A stretch of DNA of 64,000 nt from Microcebus murinus (lineage: Eukaryota; Chordata; Mammalia; Primates; Cheirogaleidae): NCBI RefSeq assembly GCF_040939455.1, contig NC_134116.1:69068400-69132399 (forward strand), given 5' to 3'. The position numbers and the translations under genes are program-made. Below the pieces are notes generated by a model, which did not search any database, was not told the origin of the DNA, and was given only the letters and a program-made list of their open reading frames with translations. Below, one piece after another: positions 50,500 through 60,410 of this stretch (position 1 is its first letter; each line of letters opens with the position of its first letter).

Positions 50500-50948
50500 A
50501 AGCTGTGTTGGAGACTAAGACCCTTCACATTCCAACGACTTGCCCTATGCACGGGCCTCTTCGTACGGGAAAATAGCACCCAGCCCCCCAGCTGTAGTTC
50601 CAAGAAGAATGCATTCCATGCCATGCTTGCTCCAGGGCATGCCACCTGCAATTGTTCCCAACCCCCTGCCAGGTTGGGGTTGAGTGATCCATCACAAAGA
50701 GCTTCCGGTGCCATTGGGATGCTGATTGGGGCTAATTAGCCCACAGGAAAGCCTCATTATTCCCCCATTCTATTTTTTCTGTTTCTACTTCCTTGTTTTC
50801 TGTATATAAAACCTACTAAAAATCCAAGTAAAGTAGACCTTGACAATCATTCGCTTGGTCTCGTTTCTTTCTCTCGCCCATCTCTTTCAGGCACGGTCCC
50901 CCTCGCTCCCGCGAGTAACAGAAGGTCCCGCGGGCCGGGACAAAGCTG
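50500..50948 (+). mobile_element. Class II-type solo LTR with 6-bp TSD
   Basis: The LTR is 50506-50942 (437 bp), opening TGTTGGAGACTAAGACCC and closing GCGGGCCGGGACA, so it has TG...CA ends. The 6-bp direct repeat AAGCTG flanks it (50500-50505 and 50943-50948). Six-base duplications are made by class II (betaretrovirus-like) proviruses. A TATA box, tatataaa, is at 50803-50810, followed by a CpG-rich U5. There is no internal proviral sequence: this is a recombined solo LTR. A 112-codon plus frame (50401-50739) overlaps its left part and is not a gene. Confidence 0.85.
50803..50810 (+). promoter_or_regulatory. LTR TATA box
   Basis: tatataaa within the 437-bp solo LTR, upstream of a CpG-rich U5. 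Activity unknown. Confidence 0.65.
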
Positions 50949-51560
50949 AACATAACCAGCTCCATTTTGTTTCTGACCCCCTGTAGTAGTAACCTTTAGG
51001 TTAAAAATCTTCTGCTTATCTCTGCAAGTAGGCTAGAAGAAAGGTGACAACTGTCCCTTCCCAAAACTCACTTCCAGGGAGATAAGGAAAGCATACATAC
51101 AAGGAACAATGCTATGTTAAAGATTTGTAATAACGTCCTCATCTGACCTTCATTCTCCAAAGTTAACTGATCAAGAACAAAGAAGTTTTACAATCTCCTT
51201 AGACCCTCTCTGATATCCAGATGTCTGCAGTCCTTGGTTACCTCTCATAACCCAACCCTCTCTTTTCCTTTGTGTCTCTTAAAATAAAAAGGAGCTTAAA
51301 GTTCATACCAACTTAAGATGGTTCTTTAGGACGCTAGCCCACCATTCTAGGTTTGCTGGCTTCCCAGGTAAAAGTTGCTTTCCTTGCCCCAACACCTTGT
51401 CTCTCAACTTACTGGCCGTCCTGCAATGAGTCATACACACTTGACCACGGTTACAAGTTTGGCTTTCCATGGACATTCTTGGTGCCTTTAATGGATCTCG
51501 GTCTTGCTCACCAGAGACCAGATGACACTTGAAGTTTGGGAGTACCTGCAAGGTAACCCC

Positions 51561-52249
51561 ACCCCTCCCTGGTGCATGAGGTCTGATATGAAGCCTGGTG
51601 ATTTTCCAATCCCTAATTTATGCCATTAGTCTCTGCTGAAAAGCAGAGATTTAGGTCTTGTGCTTATCCCAGGGCTGCCATTTCCTGTTTCTCTCCTCTG
51701 TGAAAAACTTATCCAACTGGCGTTTTATTCTACCTTGCTAGGCCTAGGACAGCTAAAACCCTCCAACAACCATGAGTTTCCCTGGGATTGAGCAGTGGCC
51801 AAGGAAGTGGCACTGTTGTAACCCAGCTGGAGCCTGGATGTCCAGTTCTGGACTGAACCTTGGCCTTCTACCCCAGGAAGCACCTTCTACCGCAGGAAGC
51901 ATGTGCCCTCCGTCAAGCATACCCACGATAGTTCTACAAACTTCCACCAAGGAAAGCTAGAAAGACTTTGTCCTTGCTGTGAACAGCATGCTGCTCTGGG
52001 TACACAGATGGGGACAAATGTGGTGCGGTGCCTTTAAGAAACATGTCCCGATGGAAACCTGGAACAAAGAGTATTCACACCTTAATTTCCTGGACAGCCA
52101 AGTCTCACTTGCTCCACTCTGTGTTTTATTTTCTTGACGCTTCCAGCTATCATCCTGGCTGCCCAGGAGTGCCTTCGTCTTCCCCTTTCTGCCCCATCCT
52201 GTTGTAACAGAGCGGTCCCCCCTCCTCCCATAGCCACAGGAGGGAAATA
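51561..52249. other. Unassigned sequence between LTRs
   Basis: GC is slightly higher than average. There is a near-repeat 'taccccaggaagcacc'/'taccgcaggaagcatg' at about 51870-51905. No gene is supported; the minus 112-codon frame (51957-52295) and others lack domains. Confidence 0.35.
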
Positions 52250-52800
52250 TTGAGAGCCGGGAATATGAAACAGAGGGAATGGCCTGAGTGGGCAAAAAAA
52301 TGGCAAAAAGATTTTCTGTCTCTTGAAAACTTCCCTCACTCTTTTTGGAAACTGTCGCCTGGCCTGCATCCCTGAGGCAGGTTAAGTCTTCTGTTAAAAC
52401 ACCCAGGTGGAGCCAGCACCCTAGGTGGGTGGCTGGCAGAGTTCACAGGCTTTGCTTTTGGCAGACATGGGCTGGTTAGAATAGTTAACCACAGTAATTG
52501 CCTGAAGCTGAGAACCCTCCCTTTAAAAGCTCTGTATTTCTGCCTACCTTCAGGGAATTTGGGGTTTTGAGACAAGAAGGTCTACCTTTTTTTTTTTTTT
52601 TTTTTTTTTTCCTTTGCAAAGTAAACTCTCTTTCCTTTCTCCCCAAACTGCTTCTTCTGATTCAGCCTTGTGGACAAGTGGCTGAGTTTTCCACAAACAC
52701 TGTCTTTTCTGCATTCCAAACTCTGTTTCCTTTCTGAATATAATTTTTGTTCTTTTTCTTGACTCTGCTTTGACAGATAACTCTTGGGATAGCACTCAAT
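52250..52800 (+). mobile_element. ERV LTR copy B
   Basis: It aligns with copy A (49850) through 'gaaacagagggaatggcctg', 'gattttctgtctcttgaaaa' and 'cctttaaaagctctgtattt'. A 24-bp T run (52587-52610) interrupts it. The U5-like end 'aaactctctttcctttctcc' then 'cttcttctgattcagccttg' also matches the minus-strand copy near 10150. Confidence 0.6.
52587..52610. repeat. 24-bp poly-T tract
   Basis: A homopolymer T run inside LTR copy B. Confidence 0.95.
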
Positions 52801-54514
52801 CTAATTCCACCTTGTTTGCTTAATATTATCAGTTCCCTTGGGTAAATTATCTTTAAGCTAATTGTATTTTTTATCATTTTGTTTTCCATTTTACTTTTTA
52901 AGCAGGAAGAAGAGGTAGTAACAGTTGTAGGAACAGCTATTTAATAAAAGTATAATTTATGTCATAAACCTAGAATGAGTGGAAAGAGTTACCTTTCATT
53001 CTAATATCAGCTTATGAAGAAAGACTGAGATGCCTTTAAAAATACCTAAGATTACTCCCCCATAGTTTAGAATACACCCATGCTCAAATTCTCATCTTTC
53101 TCTTCAGGGTAACAGTGAGTGCAGTCCCAGCGATAGCTCAGGAGAATTTCTGGGGCATTGATATTACTGTGCACTAAATGATGAACATTAATGTGTGGTT
53201 TTTGAACCTGTGAAACAACCTGGCTTTTTTACAATTTGCATGAACTGTGTATAGTACAGGAAAAAGAAAATATGGGTAGACACATCTGGCTAAAAAAGAG
53301 CTTCTCAATATAAAAAATAAGGTTTAACCTAAGAAAATCCTTAAAAAGCATTGGCCCTTGCCACAAGACCCACAGAGGAAAGTTCAGCTAAGAAACCATA
53401 ATTGTCATTAGAATGTTAAATACATTAAATACACATAAAGACTAAAGAATTAAGTAATTTCTGATCTGAAAAGCAGGACTTTGATATGTTTAGCTTGGTG
53501 TGCAAGTCTTCATAGTAAAAAAATATCTATTGTGCCCCTACTGAATGGCAAACATGGAGCCAAGCTCTGGGTATGCAAAGGGACATAAGACATAGTCTTT
53601 GCCCTCAAGGAACTCACAGTCCTTGGAAGAAGATGGACACATAAGCATATGATGGCAATATGCAGGGTGATAAGTGATTTGGGAGGTGTAGGAAGAAGCA
53701 GTGGATTTTAGTTGGGATCAAAGAAGACTCCAAGGAAGAAGGGATAGTTAAGCTAAATTTTGGAGGATAAATAAAAGTCCATCATGTATACAAAGTAGAT
53801 GAGAGCTATTCCAAGCAAAGAGAACAGAGGCACAGAAGTACAAAAGAGGAGTGCTGAAGAACTGTAATAGTTTGGAATGGCAAGAGTGCAGAGCACATGT
53901 GGGGTAAAGTAGAAGTGGAGTAGAAGGTGAGGATGAAAAGGGGTCAGGTCATAAAGGGCTTTGTTGTTCTTGCAAAGGAATCTAAACCTTATCCTTCAGA
54001 TTATGGGATTCATCAATCAGAGGACTGACACTCCTGGATACATTTTAAAAACATCACTAAGAGAAGTATGGATTGGAGAAGAGCAAGAATCAAGGCAGGG
54101 AAACCAGAAGCATATGGTAATTGTCCAGGATAGAGATGATAGGGGCCTGAATTAGGTAGTGGAAGTGGTAGAAATGAAAAAAATATTAGGAAGGTTTTAA
54201 AGAAGTGAATGAACAACTTGGTGATCAATTAGATACAGAATGTGAGAAAGAAGGAAGAATTTAGAATGACATTTTCATCTACTTTATTCCTTGATATAAT
54301 TCTGCATATCCATTTCTTTGAAACCTTCATTAATATATTCAATTAACATATACTGAGGGTCTGTTATATGCCAGTTATATTAAACATGGAGGATACAAAT
54401 TCATTTATTCAGCAAATATTTAATGGACACTTGCTTTATGTTAGGGACTGTTCTAGACTCTTGGGAACTAGCAATAGATAAAACAGACAAAATCTGTAAA
54501 AAAAAAAAAAGGAA
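52801..54514. other. Mostly ancient interspersed repeat
   Basis: From about 53530 ('gtgcccctactgaatggcaa', 'tttgccctcaaggaactcac') to 54290 the sequence follows the order of an old mammalian repeat that usually starts with 'tactatgtgccaggcactg' and runs into a purine-rich body. A second short copy of that start lies at about 54340-54500. No exon. Confidence 0.45.
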
Positions 54515-54890
54515 TGTTTTAGTCCATTTTCTGGTGCTATAACAGAATATCACAGATTGGGTAATTTATAAACAATTAAAGTTTATTTGGCTCATGTTAC
54601 TAGAGACTGGGAAGTCCAAAAACATGACACCAGCATCTGGTGAGGTTCATTCCATAGCAGAAGGCATCACACAGCAAGGAAGGGCATTTGAGCTACAGAG
54701 GAAAAATGGGAGATGCACTAATTCTTTTGTCAGGAGCCTACTTCCATGATGATGGCACTAATCCATTCATGAGAGTGGAGCCCTCATAGCCCAATCACCT
54801 CTTAAAGGCCTCACCTCTTAATACTGTTACAATGGCATTTGAATTTCCAACACATGAACTTTTAGGGAACATACTCAAATCATAGCAAGG
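54515..54890 (-). mobile_element. MaLR (MST/MLT1-type) LTR, antisense
   Basis: 'ttagtccattttctggtgct', 'agattgggtaatttataaac', 'agtttatttggctcatgtta', later 'aatccattcatgagagtgga' and 'tcacctcttaatactgttac' are the reverse complement of an MST-type LTR in order. Confidence 0.85.
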
Positions 54891-55289
54891 AGGAACAAAA
54901 AGGTTTCTTTAGCTAACTTGGTGGGCAGCAGGCCTTCTGTGGTGGGCAAGCATATGCAAACCTGCTTCCAAAGAAATGCTGAGGGAGCTGAGAGGCTGAA
55001 GAAAGAGGCTGACACATCTAGTTCCTAAGAAAGAAACATTTAATAGGGACTTTCAAACAGAAGCCATGTTTTGGATGGTTATGAGACAGTGGGAGATTTC
55101 TGTGCTGCTACCCACTAGGCCCAGGGCTTATACAGCATAGGGGAGGAATGTGTAGGACAATTGATGTCAATCCCTCAGAAAAAGGCAAGAATTTGCCTAA
55201 GGGTAGGATTAATGTAAATACTTTTTATGATAACATCAAGGTTGTTTTGACTTAAGGGCAGGATTTATGGTAAGTACCGGTACCTGCTC
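54891..55289. other. Unassigned sequence
   Basis: No gene or named repeat. Confidence 0.35.
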
Positions 55290-55558
55290 TGCTCTGTTGC
55301 AGCACTAGAGTGCCCTGGAATCAGCCTTGCTCACAGCAACCTCAAACTCCTGGGCTCAAGTGATCCTCCTTGCCTCAGCCACCGGAGTTACTGAGACTAC
55401 AGGTATGCACCAATAGACCCAGCTCATTTTTCTGTTTTTAGTAGAGATGGGGGCTAACTTTTGCTTAGGCTGGTCTGGAACTCCTGAGCCCAAGCAATCC
55501 TCCTTCCTCAGCCTCCCCAAATGCTAGGATTATAAGCATAAGCCACCACACCCAGCCA
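55290..55558 (-). mobile_element. Alu, antisense, end-truncated
   Basis: Starts inside the right monomer ('ttgcagcactagagtgccct') and runs through 'agtagagatgggggctaact' to 'ataagccaccacacccagcc'. The tail is missing at the left side. Confidence 0.88.
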
Positions 55559-56142
55559 GTGCCTGCTCTTAACTTTAGATAAAGTAGAAATCTTAGAGAC
55601 ATTTCCATAACTATGGAGTTAATCAGATTAGTATCCAAGATGGAGTTGCTTTATCCTCCACAGCAGGAAGACAGCTTCTAAAGCAGCTGCTGCTTTGAAG
55701 TGACTAAAGCTTCAAGAGTATTTTACAGGGCTAGGAGAAGAAGTCGATCTGAGAACAAGTAGTAGAAATTCTGACAACAAAAACCAGAGCAAAGTTTTGA
55801 ATATTCTCATTTTCAAATTTTGGCAAAATAGGACATTGGTGATATTGGTGGGCATGAACAATAACAAAATGGTTTCTGAGGTTTCTCTGAGAAAGGTGCA
55901 GTAGCTATTTCTCAGTAACTCAATCTTAACTTACGGCCAAGTAGAAAAGAAAAATCATTATGAGATCAGGGAAATTTGAGATAGTTCAGAAAAATACAGG
56001 CTTTCAAATTCTTTCCCTCATGCAGTTTACATAAAGTGAGGGAGAAGATAATAAACAAAATAATAAATTATACAGCATATTATTAGAAGGTGATAGTACA
56101 TGGAGAGAAATATAAAGTAGGGATAGGAATAGGGAACATGAG

Positions 56143-56169
56143 GTGTGTGTGTGTGTGTGTGTGTGTGTG
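56143..56169 (+). repeat. (GT)n microsatellite
   Basis: About 13 GT units. Confidence 0.97.
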
Positions 56170-56663
56170 CTTGTTTTCACACACATGTGTCTTATTTTAA
56201 GTAGTGGGATGATTGGGGAAGGACTCACTGAGGCAGTGACAAATGCAAATAAAAACTGCCTATTCTCAAGAAACTCCGTCTCCTGGAAGAGTCAGACAAG
56301 TGCAGCACAATGTGAGAAGTTCCAAGTTAGGGTAATGCACGGGATGATATGGGAGTTCATGAATTGGCTATCTAATTCTGCTGGGGAGTAGGGAATGGTT
56401 AAGGAAAGCATCTCAGATGAGGTGGCACTTTAGCAATGACCCAAAGTTGAGTCAAAGTTAAGCAAGTTGAGTAAGACAAAGGATATGAAGGGTTTTATTT
56501 TAACAGGAAGAAGCGTCATATGCCAAGAAACAAAGGTCTGACGGTTTGGAACATTTAGAGAACTTCCTGGAGAGCAGAGGGTTGTGTGTTGGCACAAAAA
56601 GAAGGGCTGGATCATGGATGGACCTCGAACATCAGCACAAGGACTCTGGATTTCAGAATGAAG

Positions 56664-56766
<103 letters not shown>

Positions 56767-57054
56767 ATTGAAAAATTTTAAGCACTCAAAGGATTTTAAG
56801 CAAGCAAATTTTGGAGTTGTTTTTAGAAATATCAGGCTGGAGGCCATGTTAAAGATGGATTTGAGGAGACTAGGGAGGAAATGAATCCTATAATAGAGTT
56901 AGAGAGACCAATTTATATGTTATTAGTAAATTCAGGAAAGAAATGAGGGATACTTGAAAAAGTCAGAGGCAGCAGTAATAGAAAGATAATTGAAGGCAAA
57001 TTCAAGCTTGGGAGTTATATGTTTCTAAAAATTTATAAAGTTCCACTAGATTTT

Positions 57055-57855
57055 TATATTGTGTGTATAGAGGTGTTCATAGTAGTCTTAGATAATATTA
57101 TGTATTTCTGTGTTATCAGTTGTAATATTTCCTTTTTCAATTTTGATTGATCTTATTTGAATCTTCTCTCTTCTTGGTTAATCTAGCTAGTGGTCTAAGG
57201 ATTTTGTTTATCTTTTCTTATAATCAACTTTTTATTTTATCAATATCTCATATTTTTTGTCTCAATTTTGTTTAGTTCTGCTCTGATCTTTGTTATTTCT
57301 TGTCTTCTGCTAGCTTTGGATTTGGTTTGTTCTTATTTTCTAGTTCCTTGAGGTGTGATGATAGTTTGTTAATTTTTGATCTTTCTGCCTTTTTGATGTA
57401 GGTGTTTAGTGCTACCAACTTCCCTCTTAGCAGTGCCTTTGCTGTATTCCAGAGATTTTAGTAACTTCTGTCACTAGTCTCATTCATTTCAAAAATTTTT
57501 TATTTCCATCTTGGTTTCATCATTGACCCAATGATCACTCAGCAGGTTGTTTAATTTGCATGTATTTTTATTGTTTCTGAAGTTCCTCTTGGAATTGATT
57601 TCTAGTTTTATTCCACTGTGTTCTGAGAAGACACTTGATATGATTTTGATTTTTTAAAAAATTTTAAGACTTTTTTTGTGGCTTAACATATGGTCTATCT
57701 TGAAAAATGTTCCATGTGCTGATGAGAAGAATATATATTCTGCAGTCACTGGGTAGAATTTTCTATGAATGTCTGTTAGGTCCATTTGTTCTAGAGTTCT
57801 ATTTAAACAATGTTTCTTTGTTGATTTTCTGCCTCAATGATTTGCCTAGTTCTGT
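57055..57855 (-). mobile_element. L1, inverted 5' segment
   Basis: This reads as antisense L1 ORF2 ('tctagttccttgaggtgtga', 'gatctttctgcctttttgat', 'gtctgttaggtccatttgtt', 'tttctttgttgattttctgc'). It is followed at once by plus-strand L1 sequence from a later part of ORF2, the layout produced by twin priming at integration. Confidence 0.88.
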
Positions 57856-58513
57856 CAGAAAGAAAGAAAATAGTACTTGATAAAATCCAGCATCCCTTTA
57901 TGATAAAAATCCTCAAAAAACTAGGTATAGAAAGAATATACATCAAAATAATAAATGCCATATGTGACAAACCCATAGACAATGTCATACTGAATGGGGG
58001 AATAAATGAAAGCATTGCCCCTTCGAACTAGAGCAAGACAAAGATGCCTACTGTCAGCAATTCCATTTAACGTAGTACTGTAAGTCATAGAGCAGTCAGA
58101 CAAGAGAAAGAAATAAAGGGCATCCAAATCAGAAAAGAGTAAGTCACACAATTTCTGCTTACTGATGATGTAATCTCATACATAGAAAACCCTAAAGACT
58201 CCTCCAAAGACTCCTACAATTGGTAAATGAATTCAGTAAAATCTCAGGTTACAAAATCTATGTATATAAATCAATAGCGTTTCTATACATTAATAACAAT
58301 CATGCTAAGAATAGAATAAAGAACTCAATCCCATTTACAATAGCTGCAAAAAACAAACAAACAAACAAAAACCTAGGAATAGTTACTGAACCAAGGAGGT
58401 GAATGATATCTATAAGAACTACCAAACAGTGATGAAAGAAATCATAGATGCCACAAACAAATGGAAAAGTACCCCATGCTCATGGATTGAAAGAATCAAT
58501 ATTGTTAAAAAGT

Positions 58514-58810
58514 CCATCCTGTGGGGCGCGGTGGCAACGCCATTCCTAGATGGCGCCCGCTTCCTGGTCACACCCTACTGTGCGTCTGACAAACAGATGT
58601 TCAGCGCATGTGCAAAGCCTTGCCTCCTCTCCTGTTCTGTGTTGACCAATCAGGTTATGCCCCGTGTACTTACTGTCTATATAAGCAGCCGCCGAGAACG
58701 CCTTGGCGTCTTCCGCATGTAACTAGTTAAAGCAATCCCCATTAAAGCGCTGTAAGAAGAACTCCAGTTGCCGTGTCTTCCTTGCTGGCGAGGCGGGCGC
58801 GACACCATCC
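58514..58810 (+). mobile_element. IAP-like class II solo LTR with 6-bp TSD
   Basis: The LTR is 58520-58804 (285 bp) with TG...CA ends (TGTGGGGCGCGG ... GGCGGGCGCGACA). The 6-bp duplication CCATCC flanks it (58514-58519, 58805-58810), and removing it restores continuous L1 sequence. Its parts in order: an agatggcgc motif (58548-58556), a gcgcatgtgc motif (58604-58613), a ccaatcagg CCAAT box (58646-58654), a TATA box tatataag (58678-58685), an attaaa poly-A signal (58741-58746) and a CpG-rich U5. The same order occurs in rodent IAP LTRs. The 107-codon frame at 58399-58722 reads from L1 into the LTR and is not a gene. Confidence 0.92.
58678..58685 (+). promoter_or_regulatory. LTR TATA box
   Basis: tatataag, about 24 bp downstream of a CCAAT box and about 55 bp upstream of the attaaa signal. 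The spacing fits a compact retroviral U3-R boundary. Whether it is active is unknown. Confidence 0.75.
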
Positions 58811-60410
58811 TGCCCAAAGTACTGTACATATTCAATGCCATTTCCATCAAAATACCAATGTCATCTTTCATAGCATTAGAAGAAACAATCCAAAATTTCA
58901 CTTGAAATCAAAAAAGAGCCCAAATAACCAAAGCAATTCTAAGCAAAAAGAAGAAATCTGGAGGCATCATGTTATTTGATTTCAAATTATACTATAAGTC
59001 TATAATAACAACCAAAGCAACATGGTACTGGTAAAAAAGTAGAAACACAGATCAACAGAACAGAATAGAGAACACAGAAAAAAAAAACCCATTTTCCTAC
59101 AACCAACTGGTACTCAACAAAGCAGACAAAAGAACACCATATTCAATATATGGGAAAAGAAAACCCTATTCAATAAATGGTGCTTGGAAAATTGGATAGC
59201 CGTATGCAAAAGAATGAAATTGAATCCCTACCTCTCACCATATACAAAATTAACTCAAGATGGATTAAAGACTTAAATGTAAGACCTGAAATCATAAAAA
59301 TTCTAGAAGAAAACAGAAAACCTAGGAAAAACCATTCTGAACATTGGCCTGGGCAAAGAAAATACAACAAAAACAAAAATAATTAATGGGACTTAAACTA
59401 CAAAGCTTCTGCACAGCAAAAGAAATAATCAATAGTATAAATAAGCAACCTACAGAGTGGGAGAAAATATTCACAAACTATACATTCAACAAAGGGTTAC
59501 TATCTAGAATCTGAAAGGAACTTAAACAAATCAGCAAAGAAAAAACATATAACCCCTTTAAAAAGTGGGCAAAAGATATGAGGAGACATTTTTCAAAAGA
59601 ATAGAAACAAACATATGAAAAAATGCTCAACATTGTTGATCATCAGGGAAATGCTAATTAAAACCACAAGATACCACCTTCTTACCCCCGTCAGAAGGAC
59701 CACTATTAAAAAGTCAAAAAACAATATATGTTTGTGTGGATGTGTCGAAAATGGAATGCTTATACATTATTGGTGGGAATGTAAATTAGTACAACCTCTA
59801 GGGAAAACAGTATGGAGATTCCCCAAAGAACTAAAAGTAGATTTGTCATTTTGATCTAGCAATCCCATTACTGGGGATCTACCCAAAGGAAAAGAAGTTA
59901 TTATATCAAAAAGACACCTGCACTCATATGTTTATTGCAGGACAATTCACGGTCCCAAATATATGGAATCAACCTACGTTCCCATCAACTGATGAGTGGA
60001 TAAAGAAAATGTATCACATACACACCCCACGGAGTACTAGTCAGCCATAAAGAGGAATGAAATAATGTTTTTTTGCAGCACTTTGGATGGAACTGGAGGC
60101 TATCATCCTAAGTTAAGTAACTCAGAAATGGAAAATCAAATGCCACATGTTCTCACTTACAAGTGGGAGCTAAGCTATGGGTGTGCACGGTTGTACAGAG
60201 TGACGTAACGGACATTAGAGACTCAGAAGGGGGAGGGTGTGAGGGGAGTGAGGAATGCACAGTTTCCTATTGGGTACAATGTACACCATTTGTGTGACTA
60301 CAAAGCTACACTAAAAGCCCAGACCTCACCACTCTACAATTAATCCATGTAACAAAATACCTATTGTACCTCCTAAATCTATTGAGATAAATAAAGACAG
60401 AAGGTAAATT

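Larger units (their letters stand above)
50484..51560 (+). mobile_element. Class I-like ERV LTR, interrupted by a solo LTR
   Basis: The pieces 50484-50505 and 50943 to about 51560 join across the 437-bp insertion. They read 'tgtaatagtggaagggaagc', then 'aacataaccagctccatttt', which is a common opening for gammaretrovirus-like LTRs. A 'cttaaaataaaaaggagc' block near 51278-51296 may be the TATA or poly-A region. The 82-codon minus frame (51303-51551) is in the U5-like part. Class is inferred. Confidence 0.45.
57866..60410 (+). mobile_element. L1 ORF2 C-terminal half and 3' UTR, interrupted
   Basis: Plus-strand L1 from 'ttgataaaatccagcatccc' through the reverse-transcriptase 3' part, the C-terminal segment and the 3' UTR ('ctcacttacaagtgggagct', 'gggtacaatgtacaccattt') to about 60410. 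Short frames at 57837, 58399, 59177 and 59615 are remnants; the 59615-59854 frame keeps recognisable C-terminal residues (HYWWECKLVQPLGKTVWRF). Frameshifts and stops show the copy is dead. A solo LTR is inserted at 58520-58804. Confidence 0.92.

Noticed and set aside
50880..50942. CpG island promoter of a host gene
   Set aside because: The CpG-rich patch is only about 60 bp and is the U5 end of a solo LTR.
58399..58722. 107-codon frame across L1 and LTR
   Set aside because: It starts in dead L1 sequence and reads through the LTR edge. There is no coding logic.
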